Shown piece by piece: positions 1-12,883 of a DNA stretch of 64,000 bases (positions are counted from its first letter, which is position 1; each line of letters begins with the position of its first letter). This stretch comes from Beaufortia kweichowensis. Its lineage: Eukaryota; Chordata; Actinopteri; Cypriniformes; Gastromyzontidae. The position numbers were made by a program, and so were the translations under genes. The DNA is taken from NCBI GenBank assembly GCA_019155185.1, contig CM032795.1, positions 21,025,795 to 21,089,794 on the forward strand. The letters are read 5' to 3'. Below the pieces are notes generated by a model, which saw only the letters and a list, made by a program, of their open reading frames with translations, had not been told where the DNA came from and ran no database searches.

Positions 1-178
1 GAAACTTCTTGACTGGAAAACAAAACTGACACAACTAATACATCTTCTCTTTAGGCGTTTTATTCTTTTATGTAACAGGGAAAGACCTCGTCTGACTGTA
101 TGGATTAACATTATAACCTCAGGACCCGACGGATTTATTATACAAATCTTAACATGTATCTGCAATGCTTTCTGGCAG

Positions 179-3100
179 GACTCGGAGCTCTACGAGACCT
201 TGGTTTCTCTGATGTAAAGGAAACATCAGCCGTGGTTTACTGGACCGTACCGCGTGCCCAACCGGACTCATACAGAATCACTTACGTCCCAATCCGTGGA
301 GGTGAGCGTCCGTCCCGTATGATGCTCAGACTGTGTGCGGTTTAACCTGCGTGTTTGTCATGAGTTCTGTTGTGTTCATCAGGCACTCCAGTGATACAGA
401 CGGTAGATGGGACACAGTCTCGGGTTCGACTGATAAATCTGAGTCCTGGAGAGACGTATCAGGTGTCAGTTTTTGCAGTCAAAGGTCTGGAGGAGAGCGA
501 ACCTGTTACAGATGCTTTTACAACAGGTGGGCATCACACAGGACGTCTATGTAAAAGTTGTGCTATGGATGTAAATGAGACATCAGATTGATTTTATGTG
601 TCGTGTTCAGCTCTAGACACGCCGCAGAGTCTCTCTGCTGTCAATGTGACTGATACAACAGCGCTGTTGCTATGGCAACCTGCAGTCGCTACTGTGGACG
701 GATATGTCATCACGTACAGCGCAGACGCAGGTGAACAACCTCACATACACATTTCTTTCTTTTCTTTATTTCTGTCTTTCTTACTTTTTTCCTTCTGTCT
801 GTATTTATTTTATTTATTTATATCTTTTTTCTTTCTTTCTATCTTTTGTTTTTGTTATCATCAAATCTGCATCTTACAAATTTCGGCAAGTCTGGATAAG
901 ATTTGTTGATATAACTTTTACATTCTGCAGACTTTTCAGCATCAAGAATTTAGATTAAAATGTACATTTATATATAAGTTTATGGTTTTGTTATTATGAA
1001 TAAAAATGCATAATAATTGTATAAATTATTAAACATTTTGTTGAAAAAAGTTCTAGATGTTAAACTGCTCATTAACCTGCTAAAAAAAACAACTATAGAA
1101 ATGTAGTTTTTCCATTACAAATACCTTTATGAACCATCAGCTGTTTACCATTAAAACCAGTACAACATTTCTTTATGTAATGTGTTCTTTGGGTCTTATT
1201 CCAGTAGAATTGAATGGTGTTCTATTGGATCCCATCTTCAAGATAACAATCACCAATAAAACCCAACACATTACCAGTAGTACTAGAGACCATTATAGGT
1301 TCCATTAAAACCAGTACAGTTCCCGTTATAACCATTGCTGTTATTTAATGTAAAACAGAATTGTGTAGTTTTATTGTTTGTTGTGTGACGCGTGTTTTTT
1401 CTCTGAAGTGCCAGTGATATCACATCAGGTCTCTGGAAACACCGCAGATCTTCAGCTGAACTCTCTTAAACCCGCCACCCGATACACCGTCAGTGTTCAT
1501 GCTATAATAGATGAACAGAAAAGTGCCCCAGCAAACACAGAGTTCACAACAGGTGCGTCACATACATACACCAACATCATTAATAGTGATCTGGCTCTCC
1601 CTGTTGGTAACACGAGGTAAAGCTTTAAACACTAGTGAAGGTTTTGTAAGTGAAAGGCTTTTTAATTGAATTTAATTGGCAAAGCTTCACATGATGGTGA
1701 ATTGAAATGACAGGAAGAGGATTTATTTTTACGTGAATACTTGGACGACAACTTGCTGTCCATTAACTCATTTGAACAACATTTGTTTTATCAACAAAAT
1801 TGTAAATAAAAATGTAATCTCCCATGATGCATCAGCCAAACGTTCACAAATTTGACATTTCTCCTCTTTTATTCTCCATCAGAAAATGTTGTTGTGGTAT
1901 ATCCTCATTGCAAGTTGTAATAAATATTTTTGGAAAACTACCATAGATTTAATGTACTAAAATAACCCTTGGAAAAGCATTGATTCAAGTCTGATATGAG
2001 TAAACTTTATTTAAACAAAAAAATAAGAAAATATTCTTTCTGTGTACTTTTTATGTAAATCTCATAAATTTACTTGATGTACTTCTCAGAAAATGCTGTT
2101 GTAAACTAAATTTACAACACTACAAACACTTAAAAGTACACTTTTATCAATTAAAAAATGGGACAATTTTATCCCAAGTTGTATTGAAATAGTAAACTTT
2201 CAAGTATATTAGTACTAGTACTTATTAGATAAAGTGTATTTAAGAAATACTTCAAGTATACCTCATAAAATAAACTTGAAATGTACTTGTTTTTCATAAG
2301 ATAAATCAGTATGTTTTGCACAGTCACAGTAGCTGTCCAGTTTTACAGTCTTGTTGTCTTTATTGTCCCTGTGGGTTTCAATACACATGACATTCACACA
2401 TAAAACAATCAAATAATAAAGTCACTTATAAAATCCACTCATAATATGATTAGACTATTAGTCTGATAATAACTCATATGTCACTGTTTGTATTCTGGTG
2501 TAGATGTGGACGCTCCTCGTGATCTGACGGCCAGTAACATCCACACTGACAGTGCCACGCTGAGCTGGAAACCCCCGCGGGCATCCATCACCGGTTATAT
2601 TCTGACCTATCAGTCATCTGACGGGGAGCTCAGGGTGAGCCAGGGCTTTAAATGTCTTCATTTTGTCTTCCTGTAAGCTTTTATTATTGTTACAAGAATA
2701 TTCATGTTGATACAATTAAAACAGGAAGTGAATCTGGAGCCGTCAGTCACGTCACACAGTCTGTCTGATCTCAGACATTCTACTGAACACACCGTCAGTC
2801 TACAGGCCGTTACTGATGGCAAACGCAGCAAGAAAATCTCCACCGCCTTTACAACCGGTAACACATGATTCTTGTTTTATGTTGACGACTCGCTCGAGAT
2901 TGTTCATGTGAAATCTTCCTCATGTTTCGTGTGTAGTTGAAACGCTGTACAGGAATCCCATGGACTGCTCACAGATTCTCCTGGGCGGAGAGACGTCCTC
3001 CGGTCCGTACACCATTTATATAAACGGAGATGAAAAACAACCGGTCAGAACGTACTGTGACATGACCACTGATGGAGGAGGATGGATGGTATGTCTGGAT

Positions 3101-4150
3101 GGAGATCTTGGTCTTTACAATAACATAACGTCTGGTTAGGATACGCCCTGTTTAGAATGCACGCTTTTTACGAGACGCCCTGGTTAGCAGACACCTGGTT
3201 AGGATACAAACTTTTTAAGATACACATTTTTAGGAAACGTCAGGTTAGGAAACGTCAGGTTAGGAAACGTCAGGTTAGGAAACGTCAGGTTAGGAAACGT
3301 CAGGTTAGGAAACGTCTTACGAAATGACTGTCTGTTTTTTGTCGGCTGTTTGTTAACATCTCAGTTTTCATCAGGTGCTTCTGAGACGTCAAAGCGGCAA
3401 GCTTGATTTCTACAGGAACTGGAGGAATTACTCGGCAGGATTTGGTGATGTAAACGATGAGTTCTGGTTAGGTGAGTGCCAATAAAACATTTTCATACAC
3501 TATTGAGTCAATCCAACAAAAATCATTCCTCCGTATCTTTCAGGACTTTTAAACCTTCACAAAATCACAGCGAACGGTCATTACGAGCTGCGTGTGGATC
3601 TGAGGGATGGACAAGACACAGTCTTCGCTCAGTATGACAAAATATACGTCGGAGAACCTCGTACCCGCTATAAGATCCAGATTGGTGCATACAGCGGTAC
3701 AGCAGGTGAGAGAATCATTACTGTTGAAGAAAATAAAGAGTCTTCACTGGCAAGTCTTTTTCTAACACTGTGTCTCTCTGTTTTTAAAGGCAATTCTTTA
3801 TCCTACCACAACAACAGAACCTTCTCCACCTACGACAATGACAACGACATCGCCGTCACCAACTGTGCGCTTTCATACAAAGGAGCGTTCTGGTATAAAA
3901 ACTGCCATCGTGTGAATCTCATGGGAAGATACGGAGACAACAATCACAGCAGAGTAAGAACACTCTGTGATATTCTCTAAAACACGCCTGCATGTATGAC
4001 AAAACCTGATGTGTAACGTTATTACATTTCAATCCACAGGGCATTAATTGGTTTCATTGGAAGGGTCACGAGCATTCAATACCTTTCGCTGAAATGAAGA
4101 TCCGGCCAGTAAATTTCAGAAATTTGGAAGGCAGACGGAAACGATCATAG
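179..4150 (+). CDS. tnc: Tenascin (tenascin-C-like), 3' part: three FN3 repeats and fibrinogen-like domain
   Basis: Secreted extracellular-matrix glycoprotein; the C-terminal fibrinogen-like knob binds integrins and matrix partners. Eleven coding exons are visible: 179-301, 383-526, 611-730, 1409-1552, 2504-2634, 2725-2857, 2937-3088, 3375-3471, 3544-3705, 3790-3953 and 4040-4150 (stop TAG). All phases agree and give 492 residues plus an incomplete first codon. Each FN3 domain is built from two exons (179-526, 611-1552, 2504-2857), with the usual W...Y...L..Y.V pattern. The fibrinogen domain starts at DCSQ, carries CDMTTDGGGW, TNCALSYKGAFWYKNCHRVNLMG split by no intron, and WFHWKGHE, and ends RRKRS. 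The last exons read very close to vertebrate tenascin-C, including the basic C-terminus. The EGF repeats, most FN3 repeats and the signal peptide lie off the left edge. Tenascin-R or -W cannot be fully excluded from this end alone. An AATAAA at 4807 is one possible poly(A) signal. Confidence 0.88.
1118..1352 (-). repeat. Interspersed repeat, family A, copy 1 (tnc intron)
   Basis: Non-coding stretch in the tnc intron whose reverse complement aligns over about 230 bp with segments at 31596-31812 and 45186-45340. Shared landmarks on the reverse complement are GGTTTTAATGG, TGGTCTCTA, CTACTGGTAATGTGTTG, ACTGGAATAA and GGTTTTAATGGTAAACAG. It looks like a short non-autonomous transposon family; I cannot name the family or see clear target duplications. 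Confidence 0.6.
3232..3315 (+). repeat. 15-bp minisatellite in a tnc intron
   Basis: About 5.6 head-to-tail copies of AGGAAACGTCAGGTT, essentially identical, in the intron between fibrinogen-domain exons 2937-3088 and 3375-3471. Degenerate relatives (TTAGGATACGCC, TTAGCAGACACC, TTAGGATACAAA) precede it from about 3136, so the array probably grew from a diverged older repeat. Confidence 0.9.
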
Positions 4151-6748
4151 ACTTTTCCCCTCTAAAAAACTCACATGGTCAAAAGCACATACGTCGTCTC
4201 TCGCCCACAGACACACATGACTGAAACTCCTGATGAAATCATCTTTCGTCTCTGTTTGATGGAAAAATGTACATACGCATCATCACGCAATTAGTTTCAT
4301 ATTGATGATAATCAAAAAACAAATGTGTTAAACATCATTATGTTAAATATGGTGTGACTTTTTTACCATTAATCCAAAAGAATCTATTAAATTCAACCGC
4401 TTTAAATTCCACAGCTATAATTATTAAAGATGATAACAGATGGAGGAAATCTGAGATCGATCTGTGATTTCTTCTCAGTCCTGCAGCTGATCGTCAACTC
4501 TTATGATGGTGTTTTTACCGTTTTCAGGGTTCAAAATGTAAACGATTGAGGAAATTTCAATATGATTATTTTATTAAGAGTGTCTTTAATAACTTTGTTG
4601 GCGAACAAGTTTTTTGACTTTTATTTTTATAATGTCTTTCCCCCATATTAGATACCATAATGTCTGTAATCTCTTAAACAAAATGTGTTGATTTAAAGTT
4701 AAATGTGCTCCAAACCAGGAAATGGTGAAATTTGTCAACCCACTAATTAAACCATTAAGTCACACCCGTAAAGGTCATTCTTGTAAAAAAGATCATTAAT
4801 TACTACAATAAAACACTTTGATTAATAATTATTAATGTTCTCAAATGTATATCTGAGACGCTCAGTGATCGTCATGTTTGTTCGTTTTCATTTGAACTAA
4901 TTCACTAAACTTGAATTTTAAAATGTCAAAATATGAACAGCAGCCAAGAATAGTGAAATGTTATTTTTATGTTTTATGACAGTTTTTGCATCTCACATAA
5001 AAAACGGATCAGATTTAAATAAAAAAAGAAAGAAAAAGGTGCAGAATAAATCAAACAGTGAAAAGTACTGTGATTTTAAAATGGCACTGACATTCATAAC
5101 TGTTGCTCAGTTTTTGGTAAATATAACAACCACGTTCACAACTTGTTACCTACAGCTTGAGGAATTATACGAGTTAAATAGATTTAGCTTGTTAATGCAA
5201 CAAAGTCTCGTAAACCACCATCTAGGGGGATACAGGTATCATTTGAGGTATAATATGCTTTACAGTTAGCTGACTATTTAATTTGGAACAAATCACATCA
5301 TCCAAAAATTGCACATTTTGAGTTTTACATACATTCAACCAGTTTTCCTCGAAACACAAATGACCTATACGGTCCAACACTAGTTCACTATTCATATTTG
5401 AAACAAATAATGTCACATATAACAGATCATTTAATGTGTGGCATACATATATTTTTGACTTTTTGCCCTAAAGTTAAACAATAACAGTACTGCGAATTTC
5501 AATCTTCAGCTTTGAGATGTGAAATTTTGTGATTATTTCAGGGCTTTGTCTGACCGTTTAGTAGGAATATGATTTAAGCTTTAAACCACCATGACTGCAC
5601 ATGTACTGCTATATAAATAATATGCATTAAATATAATAAACTGTACATACGTTACTGTATAAAGATCCCTTACGAGAGAGTGTATGGTTATATATAAAGA
5701 TTTATAGCTTTATATAGTATAAATATCTATAAATAGTGTATCATTTATAAGCATTATATTTAATTTCTTATATTTAATATTTCTAAAGTATGTATGCAGT
5801 GTTTGCGATATATATATATATATATATATCATAAACATGTGCACTGGCAGATTGATGCCTCCCATACACAGAGAAGTTTCAATAGCGTCATCATAACTGG
5901 TTTAAATCAATGGATTCTGATGAACTGAAGTTACACTCCAATGACAAATACAAAAGATAACTGTATAGCAAAAGTTTTCAAACGCTTGGTCCTGTGTAAA
6001 CATTTTAAGAGCTCAAATTTAGTCTACAAAATACACAAACTGCCCTATACGCGTCATTTGGCAGTGTGAACCGTTTAAAAGGAATAAAATACAAACTGCA
6101 TGTAACCGGCACTACAAACCCAAGCTCTGACGTATCGTGTAAACCGTATAAATATTTCTATGTACAAAAGTAATAAGACCTGTTTCATATAAATATACAA
6201 AATGTGGTGTGATATTAAATATGCACAAGACTTGTGTCCAGCTAACAGGACTGTGTTACAGACACCATGTTAAGAACTTTATACTTCAAACTATCTTCCA
6301 CAGATGTATCCAAACACCAATAAAAGAAAATCCACTATCGTGATCCTCGATACAGTCACAACAATAAAACCTCTATGAAACAGAATAATCTGTCTATTTC
6401 TGTGCACGCTTCATGGTCTTCATGTTTTCGGCTCTGGAACTTCTGTAAAATGTAGTAAATGAAACTTGGGAGTACTTCATTTTTACTGGTTGTTAAAAAG
6501 ACAACACAGACTTCTTCATCCAGAAACATTGAAGAACATACAGCTTGAATCGTGTGATCTGGATGCAGACTTCACGTTCAGTTCCAGCCTTCCAGCTCCT
6601 CTTCTGAATCGTTCACATTAGCTGGTACGTGACATGTTGTGATGCTTTAACACATGCAGGGAAGTGTGTCAAAACTTGTGACATGGAATAAATCACTGCC
6701 GGTTTAAAGCAGCTTGGAAATTCAATCTCTTAAAGCGACAGTGTGTGA
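4151..6748. other. Convergent intergenic region, tnc / traf2 3' UTRs
   Basis: AT-rich sequence between the tnc stop and the traf2 stop. It must hold both 3' UTRs. Plus-strand AATAAA candidates lie at 4807 and near 5045. No reading frame here looks like protein, and the short frames near 4958-5416 have no family resemblance. A TA dinucleotide run sits near 5810-5830. I see no RNA gene. Confidence 0.7.
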
Positions 6749-9700
6749 TTAAAGGCCGGTGAGGTCCACGATGGCTTTGATGAAGATGGTGTCGTCACGT
6801 ATGTAGGAGTTCTTTCCCTCCAGCTTAGACAGCGGACAGAAGAGAGGACATCCGCTGGCGATGTTCATCTCGCTGACCGGCCTCTGGAATGAAGAGGAAG
6901 TGATGTCAGGACGGAAGGCGTCGATGATGTGCTCTCGGTTACTCTGATCCAGTAACATCAGCGTGACCTGGAGGTAAGAAACCAGATTCAATAGAAAATA
7001 ACACTTTATTGTTTTATCATTTACATTTTACTAAATCCCTGTTACTTGAGTCCAGAGTTACGTATTTAAAAAAATGGAAATATACTGTAAATGTGTTATG
7101 GATGTGACAAAAAGAACAGGATTTTTGTGGGATTTAACTAAAAAACACAAACCAGAAGCAATAATACCCAACAAATGAAGAAGAGATGACTCTTCAAAGA
7201 ACATAAAATAGTTCTTTTATGTTAATTTTCATGTGTTCATTTATGAGGAATATGGACTGTTATGAATGTGACAATTCTGAAAACAGCACTTTATCTGCAT
7301 GATTTAAACATAAACAAATGCTTTATAAACTAAAGGAGAGACCTCACATGAGTATTTAAACCAGCAAATATAGACATACGATAAAAACGTTTTTCATAGT
7401 AAGATTGACATTTGACATTTACCATGTCTGATATAAGTCTGTGTAAAAACATTGTGATGTACCTTCTGGTTGAAGGGCCATTTGAGAAGAGCGTCGCTCA
7501 TTCCCCGCATCACCACGAAAAACAGAGACAGATGAGTCCCGCGGCCTGTTCCGTCTCCATTCAGATAGATACGCAGACACATCTTATAGCCGTATTTACT
7601 GGTGTAAAACGCTTAAAACAAGAAAAACATTTACACATTTGGCAGACGCTTTTGACGTACAGTACATGTTTACATAGTAAATGTTTAGTATGCGTGTTAA
7701 ATAGGGCTAATGCAATGCTCCACAAATTAAGCAGTTAAAGATGTTAAAGTGCCATTTTCCTTCTTTTGTATATCTTGTTTGCAGGATATTTTTACAGTAA
7801 CAAGAAAACAGAAGTGATTATCTCTAAAAAGATTTACAATGCAAATCTCTCTCGTAATATGGTTTTGTGTTTTTACCAGGTGAAAACATGGCAGGAGCCC
7901 GTCCGGCAACCGCGTCTTGTCTCTTCTTGGTAAAATCTGATATCCGCCAGATGAAGACGCCATCAAAAGTGGTGGCGGACATCTCCCGTAACCTGCCCTC
8001 CATCTCGGCCACGGTGAGGTCTTTAACACCCACCTGTCTCTCCAGCTGACGCACCTGCGTGATGCAGATGACAGAGATGAACGTGATCATGTTTTTTCTG
8101 TTAGCAGGTCATTTCATTGAAACTTTTTAAGACGTCACACCTTGTTACTCAGAGCCTCAATCTTGTCCTGATCCAGCCTGTGCTGACGGTTACTGGCTTC
8201 CATGGTGGTGGCGAAGCGCTCGACCTCACGGTTCAGCACGCACACCACGTCTTCAAACGTCCCCGCTTTCACCTCCAGCTCCTGGCAGCGCCGGCCCAGT
8301 TCTGCCACTTTGGTCTTCTCGCTGTGCAGCTGTAGCTCCAGGGCAGCTCCCACCGAGCTGGGCAGAGGGATGAAGGAGGTGGGCAGAGGAGGAGGAGGCT
8401 GAGCGGAGGACGAGGAGGCGGGGGATGAAGGGACCCCCTGCACGGAAGGTCCGGACGGGCCCGGGATGGCGCTCAGCTGACTGACTCTGACCTCCAGGTC
8501 TCTCAGAGCCTGATGGAGCTCTTGCGCTTTGTGTCCGGCCAGCTCCAGATTCTGAGGCTGCAGACCCTCCAGACTGACCTTCATACCCATGATGCAATGC
8601 AGCAGGAGATTGAGATGATCGTGAGCGCACGCACGCTCGTGCTCGTGGATCTTCTCCTTTTCAACCTTAAAGTCCAACCACAGTGAGTATTTAAACTTGT
8701 TTAAAATTTGAAACATAAATGCAGTATATTTAACCATCTGTTTATATTTTACTAAACCCCTGTTGATCAAAAATATAGAGATAATAAAAATGTTACTTAC
8801 TGACATGTCACATCCGACCACGTGATATCTGCACGGAGTCCTGAATTTACTGCAGAACTTGATGTGATCAACATACTGAAAAGACCAAAACAGAGAAGCA
8901 CAAACTGAACATCCATCCGGCTGTGTGTTGTTAATAAAGTGTTAATCTTCATGTTGGATGTGATATATTTTTGATTAACGCACCTTTTCTCTGGGGATTT
9001 TCTTCTTGGCACATCCTTCACAGATCATAGGATATTTGGGACAGATTTCATCATGTGCCTGTGAAACACATCGTCTTCTATGACAAAATGCTTTTCTTTC
9101 AAATACAAATCTCTTTTCTCAGGCCGCTTATTTACCTTGATGTTTTTGAAGTGAAATGGCTCTTTACAGTATTTACAGTTGAGGGTTCTCTCGGGACATT
9201 CGCGTTCGTTGTGACGTTCCTGTTCGTTCAGTCGGATGAGCTCTTTGCACAGAGAACATGCCAGAATCATAAAGTCACATTTGCCTTCGTGGTTTAGCTA
9301 CGAGAAGAAAAACAAATTTAGAAAAAAGTCAGATATTGTGTCCAAATTTTACACTGACATGAATAAAGCACTAAATGAAGACACAACCTCATAATCTTTA
9401 ATGCTTCCCTTCCACGAGCATCCCTCACTGATACAGACGGCTGGGAGATTTTCCACCTCTCTTCTAGCCGCGTTGTCTGGAAACGCCTGCAGGACGACAA
9501 ATACAGTTTGCAGTTTTAAGGTTTGAATAGAAATCATTTAAGAAACGTCATTGTGCTGTGGACGCGTGTGCTTACACAGCCTTGCTTGAGAATTGATGTA
9601 GGATCCTCAAAGATGTCCTCTTTGATACAAGCGTTACATTTCTGTGGTCCAGATCTAAAATCAAAATACAATACTTTTAAAATATTTTGAAAATATTTTA

Positions 9701-10217
9701 TGGTCATTTATTACTTCTCTAACACTAAAGATCATGAAGGATCAATTACAATTTAATAATCAAACAGACATAAGACCGTTAATTCAGTATGCCAATGTTT
9801 TGATCAGAAGATTTTGAAAAGCTTAAAAATGTGTAATGTTATAATATTTAGAAAGACAAAAGCAGATACGACTGAACACCTAAAACTGAAATTATCTATA
9901 AAAACTAGGCATGTCTACATGATTTATTCTGATTATCAATCTTGTTTTTTAATATTATGGTATATGCCCCTAGACTGATCTGTACATCTGTCTTGTGAGT
10001 ACTTTATCTGTTTAAAATCAGCGAGTTACCCCACAGTCCGGTTGAAGCAGTAGGAACAAAATCGATGACCACACTGAGCCTGGAACGGTCTCCTCAAAAT
10101 GTTCTGACAGCAGTTGCATAAATGTTTGTCTTCAAGTTTATTGGCCAGAATCTTTTTGGGAAAGCCCGGCTTGTTGTTCTCCATGGAGGAGGGTGGAGAT
10201 GGTTCTTGAGCAGCCAT
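6749..10217 (-). CDS. traf2: TNF receptor-associated factor 2 (E3 ligase adaptor), complete
   Basis: Cytoplasmic adaptor that couples TNF-receptor-family members and TRADD to NF-kB and JNK signalling. Coding exons in transcript order: 10217-10030, 9654-9576, 9486-9388, 9297-9136, 9058-8984, 8875-8801, 8665-8141, 8054-7877, 7611-7463, 6967-6749. They sum to 1749 nt, or 582 residues. The RING finger is at about 34-72 (C34, C37, C49, H51, C54, C57, C69, C72), followed by TRAF-type zinc fingers to about residue 225. The coiled coil ends with the conserved VCVLNREVER...HRLDQDKIEALS, and the MATH/TRAF-C domain runs from DGVFIW to the C-terminal DLTGL. Human TRAF2 is about 501 residues; the extra length lies in the 525-nt exon, which encodes a Pro/Ser-rich stretch (about 292-330) inside the coiled-coil region. 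The ATG at 10217 gives the expected N-terminus and follows an acceptor at 10241. Whether this is a traf2a or traf2b paralogue cannot be told. Confidence 0.95.
7140..7330 (+). repeat. Interspersed repeat, family B, copy 1 (traf2 intron)
   Basis: Intronic segment sharing long near-identical blocks in the same orientation with 56428-56560, for example AGCAATAATACCCAACAAAT, GGACTGTTATGAATGT and ATGATTTAAACATAAA. Likely a non-autonomous transposon or retroelement fragment; ends not resolved. Confidence 0.55.
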
Positions 10218-11212
10218 AACCTCCTCTAAACGTTCCTGATCTACACAAACAAGGCCAAGCATTAAATAAGAGATAACATTTAGATTCATGCATTTGGCAG
10301 AGACCTTTATCTAAAAGGACTTACAAGTAATTAAAAAATTAAATCAGTGAGTGGATCTCTTATTTACAAAATGTTAAATGTTTTCTCATTTGTAAGTCGC
10401 TTTGTAAAGTCAATGTAAAATGTAAATAAAATGTCTGTATAAAATCATCTATTGAAGAAACACTAATATATAACGTGAATTTAGCAATAAACAATATGTG
10501 TTAAATGCACAATGAAGTAACATGAACAATTGTACCATTAACAAAGATGAATAAATAATGAAAAACTATATTGCTCATTATTAGTTCATGTTAGCAAATA
10601 CAACCTTGTTGTAAAGTATCACCTATAAAACAAAGACTAATTAAAATTATATTAAACCGTTAACACATAAAATGTTACATCCCAGGCATAATGTAACATT
10701 ATAAAAAACATGTTTAGAAATGTTATGAACAACAAATATGTTTTTTATTTCTTTTCATTGTGTGTTTGTAAGTGTCCTGCTCTGTTTGAATAATGAAAGA
10801 CATGAACATTTAATGTTTTCTATGTGGTAGATGAACAATAAATCAGAAAAAGCTTACATGATTGACAGACACACACACAACAGGCCTTCACATATAACAG
10901 CTCATTTCTTTGTTTCTGTATCTGTGTGTTTCTATACAAATAATGTATAATGGTGTGTGTGTGTACACATAAATATTACAACATAAAACACACATCTGAT
11001 ATGACTTTTGTCTGATATCAGCGCAGCATCGACAAACATCATCATCATCACAGTCATCTGACATTCTCCTCTGTTGCTAAGCAAATGTAACATCTTTCAA
11101 ACGATTGTTGCATGTCTTCTTTAGCGCCACGCCTCTTTTAAACGCATTAAAGGTGTACGTCAAACCCAACAATAAACACGCAACGATATGAAATCAAAAG
11201 GGTTTGATGTGT

Positions 11213-11400
11213 ACTTACAGAAATCCTCGAGCTGTCGCAGATTTGGGTTTCATTGGGCTCAGGATCGGGTTCGGCTGGAGGAAGGCTGATGTGTTTTGGT
11301 GCGCGACATTGTTGCGAAGAGCGCGTGCTCTTTCACGGGATTACGTCATCATGCGAGCATGCAGTGGGCTGTGTGTTGTCTCTTATGTTGTCTATATTAA
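11213..11400 (-). promoter_or_regulatory. traf2 non-coding exon 1 and promoter
   Basis: On the minus strand a consensus donor (T|GTAAGTAC) ends an exon at 11219. It joins in the 5' UTR to the acceptor at 10241, 23 nt before the traf2 ATG. The sequence just upstream is CpG-rich compared with its AT-rich surroundings and contains TTACGTCA at 11341-11348, a CRE/ATF-type site. The start site itself cannot be placed exactly; about 11300-11340 is a guess from the CpG patch. Confidence 0.6.
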
Positions 11401-12700
11401 CCTGTTAAACTTCTGAAATATAATACTGTTCGTTATTTTTAATATCGAATTCATTTACTGGCCACGTTGTTTTGTCTTTGTGTATATTTTGTTAAGAGTT
11501 TATTTTTATACACAGGTTTTGTATCCCTCTTGACCCTACAAAAAATCTCCTCCAATGAAATAAAACGCCCCCTATTATAAGGATTTAGTGAGAGCCCCTA
11601 TAGAGAGCCTAATGTTTGAGTAAATTGCACATTTTAGTTAGTTGCTTGTTTGTTCATTTACATATTTATTTGTTTACTTTTCATCTGTATTCCTACTTGT
11701 ATGGAGAGCAAAATTACTCGAAATAAAATCAATAAATAAACGTTTAAATACTTAAATAAACTTAAATTACTAAATGTAAATCATTTATAAAATCACATTA
11801 TAAATGATTATAAAATCATTTATCAAAATAACTTAAATTAAATAACTAATTACGAAATAAAATGACTCAAAATTAAATCTTCAATTAAATGCTGAAAAAA
11901 ATTAAATAAACAATTTAGCTAATTTATTATTATTTAAGGGTTTATTTAAGCATTAAATCATTTATTTATTGATTTCATTTTTAATAATTCGGGTCTCCAT
12001 ACACCTTCATACACTTCTTATTCTTAATGTCCACCTGAAAAATGACCCAGAACCTTCTGTCACATGGTAACAGGGTTGGCTTTACATTCCTAATAACATA
12101 TGCTAAAATAAAATATTAAAACACACACAAATTACTTAAAAACATTGGAGAGAGGAACAAAACCATATAGAATATAGTTTTATAGAAATTATTAAACTGA
12201 TAATATAACTTTTAAAAAGCCTTTGTGTAATACATTAGTAAAGCATAAAAATATTGTATTTTTACTTTCATTTTAATCGAAACCATACATCCGTTGTTCA
12301 CAATCTTACCGCTTAGAGGCGCCATATATTTGTTAGAGAATTATAGAGCTGCTGTTTCTCTTTAATTGTATTTTTGAGGGAAACTGGGTTAATAAATAGG
12401 ATATAAAGGATGGGCTTAGTAATGTGTTTTTGTATTTATTATTTATTGATTTATTATTTATTTAAGAATTTTTTTTTTTTCTTTTAAATTAATAAATTTT
12501 TTCTTCCCTCTCTCTCTGGGGGGTTAAGTTTCTGTTAGTCATTCTGGTCCATACTCCAGTATAGTAGGTGTCGGTAATACACCTTAACATTGGGTGTCAC
12601 CCGCCATTAAAACAAGAAGAAGAAGAAGAAGAAGAAGAAGAAGAAGAAGAGCTGCTGTTTCAATTTACACCACTAGAGGCGCTACAATAGCGTCAACGTC
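11401..12700. other. AT-rich spacer between divergent traf2 and rabl6
   Basis: Very AT-rich DNA with runs of TAAAT- and TTTATT-like words and no credible reading frame. The segment from about 12530 to the AAG run at 12613 resembles the tail of a retroelement (a short unique sequence running into a simple-repeat tail), but this is only a suggestion. Confidence 0.6.
12613..12651 (+). repeat. (AAG)n microsatellite
   Basis: About 13 AAG units directly after CGCCATTAAAAC. The arginine-rich frame reading through it is a repeat artefact. Confidence 0.9.
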
Positions 12701-12883
12701 GTTACATCATCCTACGGCTAGAGGCGCTGCAGCACAAGCGCGCACCCGACGCGCGCCCTCCCTCTCTCTCTCTCCTCACGGCATTCCACAGCTGCCGCTG
12801 AGAGGGATGAGAGAGATGCTACGGAAATGTTTTCCTCACCGGAAAATGTGACGGAAACATCCTGAACGAAGAGCGTCGAGCAG
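12700..12883 (+). promoter_or_regulatory. rabl6 CpG-rich promoter and non-coding exon 1
   Basis: CpG-dense stretch (GCGCGCACCCGACGCGCG near 12740) followed by an exon ending at 12883 with donor CAG|GTAACA. It splices to the 5'-UTR acceptor at 14041, ahead of the rabl6 ATG. If transcription starts upstream of 12808, the exon contains a small upstream reading frame (start 12808, stop near 12851), which could restrain rabl6 translation. Start site inferred, not seen. Confidence 0.6.

Noticed and set aside
3232..3315. CRISPR-like array
   Set aside because: Direct repeats have no spacers and the context is a vertebrate intron.
179..4150. Assignment to tenascin-R or tenascin-W
   Set aside because: The basic RRKRS end and fibrinogen-domain wording fit tenascin-C better, though full-length alignment would settle it.
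8253..8630. 125-codon minus-strand frame in traf2
   Set aside because: Shadow of the GC-rich traf2 exon in another frame.
12594..12851. Arginine-rich frame of 85 codons
   Set aside because: It is the translation of the AAG microsatellite plus the GC-rich rabl6 leader; no homology, and it overlaps the promoter and non-coding exon.
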